Source: Clostridia bacterium (GTDB taxonomy: Bacteria; Bacillota; Peptococcia; DRI-13; SV3-B141). Taken from it: a stretch of 39,286 bases of DNA. Positions within the stretch are counted from its first letter, which is position 1. Each line of letters begins with the position of its first letter. Made by a program: the position numbers and the translations under genes. Positions 1 to 7,334 of the stretch are shown piece after piece. The notes beneath the pieces were generated by a model. The model did no database searches and was not told the origin of the DNA. It saw only the letters and a program-made list of their open reading frames with translations. The DNA is taken from contig JAHDSB010000050.1 in assembly GCA_018433015.1 (NCBI GenBank), forward strand, positions 1 through 39,286, given 5' to 3'.

Positions 1-942
1 ATCATGAACTACCATAGTACGTTGATAATCGGCATTTGTATATTTTATAGACCCAGCAGCAATATCTGGTTCACTTGCTGGAATTGTTATTTTTCCCGTG
101 GTGTAGTCTACTATTGCACTAGCAGGTAAACCGGTTATTTCTGTAATAGGTTTGCCCAGCTCTATTACTGTATCCGTACCATTTGTATGACTAATTGTCT
201 TCTGTGAATCATAGCAACTATATACGGGGTTAAAAGTACCATCAGCTTCAGTTGCCGGTATAGTAATTGTGCCTGCTGTGTAATCAATTACTGCAGTAGC
301 AGGTAAGGTTGTTGTATCAACATTTTTTAGTAACCCACCAACATTCAACACTGTGTCTGTTCCAGTTGTATGGACCATTTCACCAGTTTGACCATTTGCC
401 TCTTCATTGGAATCTATATTCTTCGCAAAATCAGCAAAGCTTGTTGCTTTAGGTTTACAGGAAGAGAATTGAGCCAAATTTAGAGGTTCTCTACTCTCTT
501 TAAGTTTCCCTGTATCAGGATCTAAGAGATATCCTTCTACAATCATTCCGTTAGATGTGTTGTAGAAGTTTTTGTTTGTATCGAAATCAAAGTTACCAGC
601 ACGGGTATAAAATACATTGTCACCATTTCTCAGGATAAAGAACCCTTCACCCTCGATGGCTAAATCAGTGTTTTTTCCTGTAGATTGGGGGCTACCAGGG
701 CCATGAATCACATCTATAGATGATAGAGACATCCCTAAACCAACCTGCATGGGGTTAGTTCCGGCTCTACCGGATGTGGGGTTGGATGCTCCCCTCAAGG
801 TCTGACTCAACATGTCCTGAAAGGTAACTCTGCTTTTCTTATAACCAGGTGTATTAACATTAGCAATGTTATTACCAATAACATCCATGCGAGTCTGGTG
901 ATTTTTTAAACCAGAAACGCCGGCAAAAAGTGAACGCATCAT
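1..942 (-). CDS. flgE: Flagellar hook protein FlgE, N-terminal 314 codons (runs off the left edge)
   Basis: FlgE polymerises outside the cell into the hook that joins the rod to the filament. The N-terminus MMRSLFAGVSGLKNHQTRMD, then GNNIANVNTPGYKKSRVTFQ, is the flagellar rod/hook N-terminal domain, followed by a region with GEGFFILRNGD and FYTRAGNFDFD typical of hook and distal-rod proteins. ATG at 942 is chosen because AGGAGG lies about 10 bases upstream; a second ATG follows directly. From about residue 189 the variable outer domain contains a roughly 60-residue repeat: GTDTVLNVGG...LPATAVIDYTAGTITIPA and GTDTVIELGK...LPASAIVDYTTGKITIPA, with a third copy starting at the window edge. It is the last visible gene of the flagellar operon. 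The C-terminal domain is outside the window. The family call is near certain; the repeat is read directly. Confidence 0.95.
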   Translation of the reverse strand, partial: MMRSLFAGVSGLKNHQTRMDVIGNNIANVNTPGYKKSRVTFQDMLSQTLRGASNPTSGRAGTNPMQVGLGMSLSSIDVIHGPGSPQSTGKNTDLAIEGEGFFILRNGDNVFYTRAGNFDFDTNKNFYNTSNGMIVEGYLLDPDTGKLKESREPLNLAQFSSCKPKATSFADFAKNIDSNEEANGQTGEMVHTTGTDTVLNVGGLLKNVDTTTLPATAVIDYTAGTITIPATEADGTFNPVYSCYDSQKTISHTNGTDTVIELGKPITEITGLPASAIVDYTTGKITIPASEPDIAAGSIKYTNADYQRTMVVHD

Positions 943-974
943 TGTAGCATAACCTCCTAATTTTCCTTCTTATA

Positions 975-1029
975 TGCGGACCAGATCTGTCATTTACTGG
1001 TCCCGGGCTTCCTCCAAGAGGTCCAGCCC
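975..1029 (-). promoter_or_regulatory. Two adjacent hairpins in the gap before flgE
   Basis: Read on the minus strand just after the stop of the preceding gene, the first hairpin is GGGCT...AGCCC (1005-1029) with an inner CCTC/GAGG stem, and the second is GGACCAG...CTGGTCC (978-1003). Neither is followed by a run of T, so they are not ordinary intrinsic terminators. They may protect or process the mRNA, or tune hook expression. The role is inferred. Confidence 0.45.
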
Positions 1030-1030
1030 T

Positions 1031-1411
1031 TTAATTTATCACTGCGCTGTCAATATTCGTAAAAACATTTTCTTGCCTGTTTTGTCCATCTACTGCAGTA
1101 ATTACTGTTTTATTTTTAATGCTAACGACAAAAGCCAAATTATCCAGCATTATTAAGGATTCTTTACACCCTTTAGCCTGAGCTTTATCAACAGCTTCTT
1201 GTAATCTTTCCAGATGCTGTTTGCTCAAGGTAATGTGTCTTGCATCCAAGCGTGCTTGAGCATGTTTGGAAAACTTAATATTCTGTTGTTGCAGTTCTTT
1301 CTGCAACACACTATCAAATGCCGTACCTTTGTTTACAGCCTTTTGAGGCGTAGTAACGGGTTTACCTATAGGCTGTATAGGTTGAGGTATTATAAAAGGC
1401 TTATGTACCAT
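1031..1411 (-). CDS. Flagellar operon protein of the TIGR02530 type
   Basis: This 126-residue protein sits between flgD and flgE, the usual position of the small 'flagellar operon protein' family TIGR02530 in Firmicutes. It starts with a Pro/Gln-rich segment (FIIPQPIQPIGKP). The family-like core runs from about residue 45 to the end: FSKHAQARLDARHITLS, a helix LERLQEAVDKAQAKGCKESL, then LDNLAFVVSIKNKTVITAVD and a short tail. There is no signal peptide or membrane segment. It follows flgD by 8 bases and is presumably translated from the same mRNA. The biochemical role of the family is not established; a part in hook assembly is inferred only from position. Confidence 0.75.
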   Translation of the reverse strand: MVHKPFIIPQPIQPIGKPVTTPQKAVNKGTAFDSVLQKELQQQNIKFSKHAQARLDARHITLSKQHLERLQEAVDKAQAKGCKESLIMLDNLAFVVSIKNKTVITAVDGQNRQENVFTNIDSAVIN

Positions 1412-1419
1412 ACTACCAC

Positions 1420-1914
1420 CTACTTAATTTCCTTGATTTCGCTTATGGGCACTTCATCTTCCCCAACAACAGCTATAAAGGCTCCATCCTTCTGTTTTAC
1501 AGCTTGTACAACTCCAGTTTTTTCTTCATCTTCAACAGAATAGCTAACCTCTTTGCCTAATAAATTCATACCCGTATTAAAATTATTGTAACCCATCACC
1601 TGACTAAAAAGTTCCGCCAAGATGAGGCCGCAGTCACTTTGGGTCTCTACCATGGCCTGCAATCCGTTTTCCATAGTTTTATTTAAGTTTTCCATCTGTT
1701 CTAAGCTTGAAAACTGGGCCATTTGCGAGATGAATTCCCTATCATTCATAGGATTTATAGGATCTTGGTTCTGCAGCTCAGTTACTAAAAGTTTGAGGAA
1801 TTCATTTTTACCTAACTGATCATTTTTCTTGGTAATTTGATTTTCATCCGTTTCCTTCTGCTGAGTATCGGCAGTCCTTGATACAAATCTGTTTGTTACT
1901 TCATTGATTCCCAT
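1420..1914 (-). CDS. flgD: Flagellar hook capping/scaffold protein FlgD
   Basis: FlgD forms the cap under which hook subunits assemble. The conserved N-terminal region is clear: GKNEFLKLLVTELQNQDPINPMNDREFISQMAQFSSLEQMENLNKTM at residues about 35-81, the FlgD signature with the D-P-x-x-P-M-D-x-x-x-F-x-x-Q-x-A-Q-F-S pattern. At 164 residues it is a short FlgD: the C-terminal part (KEVSYSVEDEEKTGVVQAVKQ) is one small beta-rich module rather than the longer Ig/tudor pair of enterobacterial FlgD. ATG at 1914 follows GGAGGGAAAAGA. It lies 13 bases after fliK, the usual ruler-then-cap order in Gram-positive operons. Confidence 0.93.
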   Translation of the reverse strand: MGINEVTNRFVSRTADTQQKETDENQITKKNDQLGKNEFLKLLVTELQNQDPINPMNDREFISQMAQFSSLEQMENLNKTMENGLQAMVETQSDCGLILAELFSQVMGYNNFNTGMNLLGKEVSYSVEDEEKTGVVQAVKQKDGAFIAVVGEDEVPISEIKEIK

Positions 1915-1927
1915 TCTTTTCCCTCCT

Positions 1928-3184
1928 TTAGGCCATATAGTCTACTGAACCAGAGGCAATCAATCCTTGCACTCCCGTTTCATGAGCTAAATCGTCTTCA
2001 CCATAATAATCTTCAATATTCCAAGCCCCTGTGTTTCTATAACCTCTATTCTGTTGCCAGTGAGGTTGTTGATGTTGTCCTTGATCCGTAAACTGTCCTG
2101 CCAATTCCACATCAACTCGTCCATATTTTATACCTTGTTCTGCCAGGGATTGTTTCAACTGTTGAACGCCCTGTTCGATTATGGCTCTGGCGCTGGCATG
2201 CTCTGCTAAAATCTTAACGGTAACAACGCCTTCCTCGGCACTTAATTTGACAATTGTTTTACCCAGTTCCTTAGGCTCTAGTTGAATAGTAATATCCTTA
2301 TTATCATTTCTACTATCTAAGAGTTTAACCTGTGATTTGACGAGTTCCGGTAACTTTTCAGGTAATTCTTTGACATTCATTTTTGTTTCAAAGTTTTTAG
2401 AACCTGTTACTTTCATTCCTTCATCATCTGTTATTTGGAACATATTAATTTGGTTTAGGGATATTTCTTTTTTCTCTGGAGTTGTCAGGTCCTTCCCCTC
2501 TTCCCCCGGCACTTGCTGACTATCAATTAATTTACCTTCTCCTGGTTTAACCTCAGTTTTATTTATCAGTATATTTTCTGGTTTTGTTGCTTTAATCTCT
2601 TGAGCTTGTAGTTCTGGTTTGTTTTTTACCGGATCTTTTAATGCTGTAGTTTTTTCGTCTAGGCCTTTATTATCAATAGCTACATCTTGCCACTGTTTTT
2701 CCAGCTTTAAATCTGTTTTATTGACTTCTTCAGCTAATACAGCAGTCTTTTCCCCTGTTTCTAGTCCCTTAAGCGCAACAGTATCCTTAGTTATTACAGT
2801 CTGCTGTATCTCTTGCAGAGAGGCTGCGGCCTTCTGGAACTCTACTTGTTGCTGCACCACAGCTTCCTTTCTTTCAGGAGTTCCTACCACACCTTCCATA
2901 TTCAACATGGTTTGCTGAAGTTCTTCCGGAAGAATTTGTTGCAACATACCGCCTTGTACCTTACCTCCTGGCGCTTCCTGTACTTCACCTTTTATTTCTA
3001 CTGGTACAGCAGTATCCGGCAAGATGATATTCCCTGCTAATTCAGGCGGTATAGCTTGTATATTGGGACCTAATAGAGCCATTAGAGCATCTACAAATTC
3101 TCCCTTAATATCTGTTTTACTTTGTCCTTGTTTGGCTGAAGTTTTTAAACCACCTTCGGGACTAGGCAAACCCTGTACTTCCAT
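1928..3184 (-). CDS. fliK: Flagellar hook-length control protein FliK
   Basis: FliK is exported through the flagellar secretion channel, measures hook length and triggers the FlhB switch to filament export. The 418-residue protein has a long, Gln/Lys/Glu-rich, poorly structured N-terminal ruler region (about 1-290) and a C-terminal Flg_hook domain at about 295-365 with the typical pattern ITIQLEPKELGKTIVKL, then VKILAEHASARAIIEQGVQQ and LAEQGIKYGRVDVEL. A Gln/His- and acidic-rich tail of about 45 residues follows. ATG at 3184 follows GGAGGTGAAAAAGT. It lies between the motE-like gene and flgD. Ruler regions diverge fast, so the call rests on the C-terminal domain and gene order. Confidence 0.92.
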   Translation of the reverse strand: MEVQGLPSPEGGLKTSAKQGQSKTDIKGEFVDALMALLGPNIQAIPPELAGNIILPDTAVPVEIKGEVQEAPGGKVQGGMLQQILPEELQQTMLNMEGVVGTPERKEAVVQQQVEFQKAAASLQEIQQTVITKDTVALKGLETGEKTAVLAEEVNKTDLKLEKQWQDVAIDNKGLDEKTTALKDPVKNKPELQAQEIKATKPENILINKTEVKPGEGKLIDSQQVPGEEGKDLTTPEKKEISLNQINMFQITDDEGMKVTGSKNFETKMNVKELPEKLPELVKSQVKLLDSRNDNKDITIQLEPKELGKTIVKLSAEEGVVTVKILAEHASARAIIEQGVQQLKQSLAEQGIKYGRVDVELAGQFTDQGQHQQPHWQQNRGYRNTGAWNIEDYYGEDDLAHETGVQGLIASGSVDYMA

Positions 3185-3232
3185 ACTTTTTCACCTCCCT
3201 TCCAAGTTTGTCTATTATAGGTTATGGATATT

Positions 3233-3793
3233 TTATTTTGTTCCCAGTAATAGCTGAGTTATTAGAGCTGCCCTTTGAGAATCCATGCCTGACAAGATCC
3301 GTCCCGTCTGCTCTTTTTCTAATAATGGTAGAATCTTCATTACTGTATCATCATCCAGATTGTTCATAATTTCAACAATAGCATCGGGTTTCATCTCTTT
3401 ATAATATTTTGCTAGCTCTTCTGCACTAAGCTTAGCCGCTTCCGCCTCTTCCTTATACGCCCTAAGTTCCATTAGTTCTTTTTGCATCTCACTTATTTGC
3501 TGTAAAGATTGGGTCTTCTCATTCTCCAAAACCACTAACTTTTCCTGTATTTCTTTGAGTTCTGCTCTTAATTTTTTATTTTCTTCTTCAATAGGAGATA
3601 CTGGAACTGTTTCAGGCGTTTCTTCCCCTTCACCCTGATCCTCGTTTGCTACTAACTTCTGAACTAAGGGCACTTTGGCAGCTACAGCCTTAACATCTAT
3701 AAAGCCTGCGATATGGGCAGCCCATATTCCTCCTATTAAAACTGCTATTAAACACAATATGATTAATTTTACTGAAAAAGTTTTTTCCTTCAT
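3233..3793 (-). CDS. MotE/YlxF-like membrane-anchored coiled-coil protein (MgtE N-domain-like)
   Basis: The 186-residue protein has one N-terminal transmembrane helix (LIILCLIAVLIGGIWAAHIA, residues about 10-29). A charged segment follows, then a coiled coil (about 70-115), then a C-terminal domain related to the N-domain of MgtE: KYYKEMKPDAIVEIMNNLDD followed by DTVMKILPLLEKEQTGRIL. This is the layout of YlxF of Bacillus and of MotE, encoded between fliJ and fliK. Family members are thought to help stator or export-apparatus assembly at the basal body; that role is from the family, not shown here. ATG at 3793 follows GAGGTTTAGATA, 14 bases after fliJ. Confidence 0.82.
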   Translation of the reverse strand: MKEKTFSVKLIILCLIAVLIGGIWAAHIAGFIDVKAVAAKVPLVQKLVANEDQGEGEETPETVPVSPIEEENKKLRAELKEIQEKLVVLENEKTQSLQQISEMQKELMELRAYKEEAEAAKLSAEELAKYYKEMKPDAIVEIMNNLDDDTVMKILPLLEKEQTGRILSGMDSQRAALITQLLLGTK

Positions 3794-3807
3794 TATCTAA
3801 ACCTCAT

Positions 3808-4230
3808 TTAACTGCGGCTGGCTAATTCATCAAGAGCAGCCTGTTCTAATTTATCTTGCTCGTATAAGTACTTATGATATTGCTTATCTTTAAGTTTCTC
3901 AAATATTTTCCGTTCTTGCATGGCTTCTATCAACTTAGCACGAGCTGTCTCCAACTCTTCTCTTCTCTCCATAATTACTTGTTCTTGTCTTACCAGAAGA
4001 TTATTCAGATATTGGGAATATTCATAGCACATTTTAATTTGATCGATAGACACTATGCCCTTTAATTGAGTCTTTTTTTCAGCATTTAAGCGAGCAATTT
4101 CTTGGGCTATTTGCACCTTTCTTTCTTCAGCTTGATGCAATTTGATAGTACATTTGCCCAGCTCATCCAGTTGCATCTTTTCTTTATATACCTTAAGGCG
4201 CATTAGACTCTCTAACCTAAACCTAAACAT
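3808..4230 (-). CDS. fliJ: Flagellar export chaperone/escort protein FliJ
   Basis: FliJ is the small coiled-coil stalk that fits into the FliI ATPase ring and recycles export chaperones. The 140-residue protein starts MFRFRLESLMRLKVYKEKMQ, the usual FliJ opening (F-x-F-x-L-x-x-L-L/M-x-x-R). It is then almost entirely heptad-like helix (LHQAEERKVQIAQEIARLN, then QEQVIMERREELETARAKL). It lies 3 bases after fliI; its Shine-Dalgarno (AAGAGGAAT) lies inside the last fliI codons, so the two genes are translationally linked. FliJ sequences are weakly conserved, so position next to fliI carries much of the assignment. Confidence 0.9.
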   Translation of the reverse strand: MFRFRLESLMRLKVYKEKMQLDELGKCTIKLHQAEERKVQIAQEIARLNAEKKTQLKGIVSIDQIKMCYEYSQYLNNLLVRQEQVIMERREELETARAKLIEAMQERKIFEKLKDKQYHKYLYEQDKLEQAALDELASRS

Positions 4231-4233
4231 TTT

Positions 4234-5559
4234 TTATTCCTCTTGATCTCGCGTAATATTATCGTACAATTCCTGTAGCACGCTGCATGTCTGCTCATAT
4301 TGCCAACTTTCCTTTACTTCTTGGCAAAGAAAGGCATTTATTTCGTCAATATATTTTATTGCAAGATCGATTTTTTTGTTGTTGCCCTGTTGATAGGCAC
4401 CTACATCAATCAAATCTTTAGCTTCTTGATAAACCGCCAACAGTTCTTTTATTTTTTTAGCTGCCTCATTATGTTTTTCCTGAACTATATTGATCATTAC
4501 TCTGCTGATACTATTTAGTACATCAATAGCAGGATAATGGCCAAGAGCAGCTAGTTTTCGCGATAAAACTATGTGACCATCAAGAATACCACGGACCGCA
4601 TCGGATATAGGCTCATTAACATCATCACCATCAACTAAAACAGTGTACAAACCCGTGATACTACCTTTATCTGATGTACCCGTCCTTTCTAACAAGCGGG
4701 GCAATAAGGCAAATACAGAAGGGGTATAACCTTTAGTAGCCGGGGGTTCTCCTACTGCTAATCCCACTTCACGCTGAGCCATGGCAAATCTGGTCACAGA
4801 GTCCATCATCAAAACAACACGGGAACCTTTATTACGAAAATATTCTGCTACCGCCGTGGCTAAGAATGCCCCTTTAAGCCTCACTAATGCCGGTTGGTCT
4901 GATGTAGCAACGATTACTACGGATCTTTTTAATCCTTCTTCTTGCAGGTCTTTCTCGATGAATTCCCGTACTTCCCGGCCTCTTTCTCCTATCAGTGCAA
5001 TAACGTTTATGTCTGCACTGCTTTCCCGGGCGATCATGCCTAGCAATGTACTTTTACCTACGCCACTGCCTGCAAATATACCCATCCGCTGTCCATTACC
5101 ACAAGTCAACAACCCATCTATAGCCTTAACACCTAAAGCTAATTCCTCTGTAATACGCTTTCTCTTTAGAGGATGGGGCGAGTAATAATCGAGAGGATAT
5201 TCATCTTCGTAGACTATTTTCCCTTTATCATCTAAAGGTCTTCCTAAGCCATCAAGAACGCGTCCCACTAAGTGAGGTCCCACCTTTACTCTAAGTTCCC
5301 GACCACTAGCTGTTATGATATTGCCGGGAGCAATACCTTGCATATTACCTAAGGGCATTAGCAGCGTTTTATTTTCCTTGAACCCCACCACTTCCGCAGG
5401 AATATTTTCTTTCTCGTTATTTATGTAAACTAGCTCACCTATCCCAGCCTTAGGCCCATTAGCATGAATTACTAAACCAACAATTTCGCTAACCTGACCT
5501 TTAAAACGAAGAGTACGTGCATCTTTAACAGCTTCCTGTAATTTAAGATAGTTCAACAT
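4234..5559 (-). CDS. fliI: Flagellum-specific ATP synthase FliI
   Basis: FliI is the hexameric ATPase that energises flagellar type III export at the cytoplasmic face of the basal body. The 441-residue length is normal. An N-terminal beta-barrel (about 20-85) precedes the F1-beta-like catalytic core: Walker A AGSGVGKST near residue 165, GERGREVREF, Walker B VVLMMDSVTRFAMAQREV, and the FliI-typical GEPPATKGYTPSVFALLPRL. It overlaps fliH by 17 bases, so the ATPase and its regulator are translationally coupled. ATG at 5559 has only a weak Shine-Dalgarno, consistent with coupling. A virulence-type homologue is ruled out by the flagellar neighbourhood. Confidence 0.98.
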   Translation of the reverse strand: MLNYLKLQEAVKDARTLRFKGQVSEIVGLVIHANGPKAGIGELVYINNEKENIPAEVVGFKENKTLLMPLGNMQGIAPGNIITASGRELRVKVGPHLVGRVLDGLGRPLDDKGKIVYEDEYPLDYYSPHPLKRKRITEELALGVKAIDGLLTCGNGQRMGIFAGSGVGKSTLLGMIARESSADINVIALIGERGREVREFIEKDLQEEGLKRSVVIVATSDQPALVRLKGAFLATAVAEYFRNKGSRVVLMMDSVTRFAMAQREVGLAVGEPPATKGYTPSVFALLPRLLERTGTSDKGSITGLYTVLVDGDDVNEPISDAVRGILDGHIVLSRKLAALGHYPAIDVLNSISRVMINIVQEKHNEAAKKIKELLAVYQEAKDLIDVGAYQQGNNKKIDLAIKYIDEINAFLCQEVKESWQYEQTCSVLQELYDNITRDQEE

Positions 5560-6322
5560 GATCTGCCACTTCCAATATTGCTTGCTTTATTATATCTAGT
5601 TGTTCTTCTATTTTAGATTCAATAAAGCCATTTTCAGTTTCCACAATACAGTCGCCCGGTTCAATACCAGGATCTTCCACTATTTGCATTTTATCGTGGG
5701 GTAATTCCGGATACTGTTCGCGGTAATTGCTTAAGTACGGAATATGTAAAGGATTGACCTTGATGGTAATTCTCTCAGCAGCAGTAATTTGCACTATAAC
5801 CTTTTTGATCACTTGTGCAATCACTTCCGGACGATTTTCTACGATTGTCCCTAAGATTTTTTCCGTGATAGCAACAACTAATTTAATAATTTCATTTTCT
5901 TGCTCTGCCAGATACTTTTCTTTAGCACCACTTAACACGTTAAGCAACGCTTCCGTTTGTTGACATAGCGGTCTCAAATCCTCTTCTACTTGTTCTGCTG
6001 CTTTTTTATACCCCTCTTCATAAGCCGCCTGATAAGCTTCTTCTTTGATTCTATTACACTCTTCTAAGCTTGCCGTTTTAATAGCTTCTGCTTCGAGTTT
6101 AGCTTCATCCAGCATTTTTTTTGACTCCTGTTGTGTTCTGGCAAGCTGGTTTTTTATTTCATCATCCAACTTTTGCTTGATTTGGCACTCCCTTTTTATA
6201 TCTTCGGCAGTATTATAAAGCGCCGCATCTTGCTCTTTCCCATATTCCTTTGCGGAATCCCCTTGGAAATTATATTTGTGATCTTCTTTAATAACGAAAC
6301 GAGCTTTTATGACATTAGACAA
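5543..6322 (-). CDS. fliH: Flagellar assembly protein FliH
   Basis: FliH binds FliI, holds the ATPase at the switch complex and regulates its activity. The 259-residue protein has a charged N-terminal segment, a long helix rich in A, E, K and Q (about 45-125, e.g. ARTQQESKKMLDEAKLEAEA, then the Y-x-x-G-x-x-x-x repeat-like AYEEGYKKAAEQ), and a C-terminal domain like the V-ATPase E subunit: KLVVAITEKILGTIVENRPE and a DPGIEPGDCIVETENGFIE segment. The start is TTG at 6322, preceded by GGAGGTGAT inside the last fliG codons, so fliH overlaps fliG by 8 bases and fliI by 17. The annotation rests on the C-terminal domain plus position. Confidence 0.93.
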   Translation of the reverse strand: MSNVIKARFVIKEDHKYNFQGDSAKEYGKEQDAALYNTAEDIKRECQIKQKLDDEIKNQLARTQQESKKMLDEAKLEAEAIKTASLEECNRIKEEAYQAAYEEGYKKAAEQVEEDLRPLCQQTEALLNVLSGAKEKYLAEQENEIIKLVVAITEKILGTIVENRPEVIAQVIKKVIVQITAAERITIKVNPLHIPYLSNYREQYPELPHDKMQIVEDPGIEPGDCIVETENGFIESKIEEQLDIIKQAILEVADHVELS

Positions 6323-7322
6323 TTAGCTCATCACCTCCGCCGCGGGAAATAACAATTTCACCAGAATCTTCTAAGCGACGGATAACATTAACGATTCGTT
6401 GTTGTGCATCTTCCACATCCCGTAACCGCACGGGGCCAAGAAATTCGATATCTTCTTCCAGCATTTTTGCAGCACGTTTGGACATGTTGTGTTTGATCTT
6501 TTCTCCCACTTCATCACTGGAACCTTTGATCGCGAGAGCCATGTCTTTACTATCAACCTCACGCAGCACCAATTGTATGCTCCTGTCATCCAATCTAATA
6601 ATATCTTCAAAGACAAACATGAGTTTCTTAATTTCTTCAGCCAAATCCGGATCCTGTAGATCAAGGGTTTCCATAATGGTTTTCTCCGTTGATCTATCTA
6701 CTTGATTCAAGATATTAACTATAGACTTGATTCCGCCTGCACTAGTATAATCTTGTGTTCCAATGCTGGTAATCTTTCTTTCCAAGATACTCTCTACTTC
6801 CTTAATAATTTCTGGGGAAGTTCTATCCATAATCGCTATACGTCGAGCTACATCGGCCTGAGTTTCTGCCGGTAAAGCCGATAATATAGCTGCCGATTGT
6901 TGGGGATCAAGATACGAAACGATTAAAGCAATAGTTTGGGGATGCTCACCCTGTATAAAGTTAAGCAATTGACTGGGATCAGCTTTCCTTAAGAAATCAA
7001 AAGGTTTTATCTGTAAGTTAGAAGATAAACGATTTATGATAAATAACGCCTTTTCATTACCTAAAGCTTTTTCTAATACCTGTTTGGCATAATCAACCCC
7101 ACCCTGTCTAATATATTGTGAAGCCATATATAATTGAGAAAATTCCTCTAGAACCTTATCTAAATCTTCCGCTTTAATAGTTCGTACATTGGCAATTTCT
7201 AAAGTAATTTGTTCTATCTCTTCGTCACTAAGATGTTGCATGATACTTGCTGATTTTTCCGGTCCTAGACTAATAATCAACATTGCAGCTTTTTGCCGAC
7301 CTGTTAATTTCATGCTATTCAT
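6315..7322 (-). CDS. fliG: Flagellar motor switch protein FliG
   Basis: FliG forms the rotor ring that contacts the stator and transmits torque and switching. Its 335 residues cover all three domains: an N-domain binding FliF (LTGRQKAAMLIISLGPEKSA), a middle domain with the EHPQTIALIVSYLDPQQSA motif (binding FliM), and the C-domain with the torque helix, LVLREVDSKDMALAIKGSSD, followed by KIKHNMSKRAAKMLEEDIEF. The charged torque residues are present. ATG at 7322 follows GGGGTGATGTGTA; fliF ends 12 bases upstream. This is a standard, intact FliG. Confidence 0.98.
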   Translation of the reverse strand: MNSMKLTGRQKAAMLIISLGPEKSASIMQHLSDEEIEQITLEIANVRTIKAEDLDKVLEEFSQLYMASQYIRQGGVDYAKQVLEKALGNEKALFIINRLSSNLQIKPFDFLRKADPSQLLNFIQGEHPQTIALIVSYLDPQQSAAILSALPAETQADVARRIAIMDRTSPEIIKEVESILERKITSIGTQDYTSAGGIKSIVNILNQVDRSTEKTIMETLDLQDPDLAEEIKKLMFVFEDIIRLDDRSIQLVLREVDSKDMALAIKGSSDEVGEKIKHNMSKRAAKMLEEDIEFLGPVRLRDVEDAQQRIVNVIRRLEDSGEIVISRGGGDELIV

Positions 7323-7334
7323 TACACATCACCC

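Noticed and set aside
6371-6664. 97-residue minus-strand frame inside fliG
   Set aside because: It is an alternative frame of fliG, whose protein is intact and well conserved across the whole region; no frameshift is needed.
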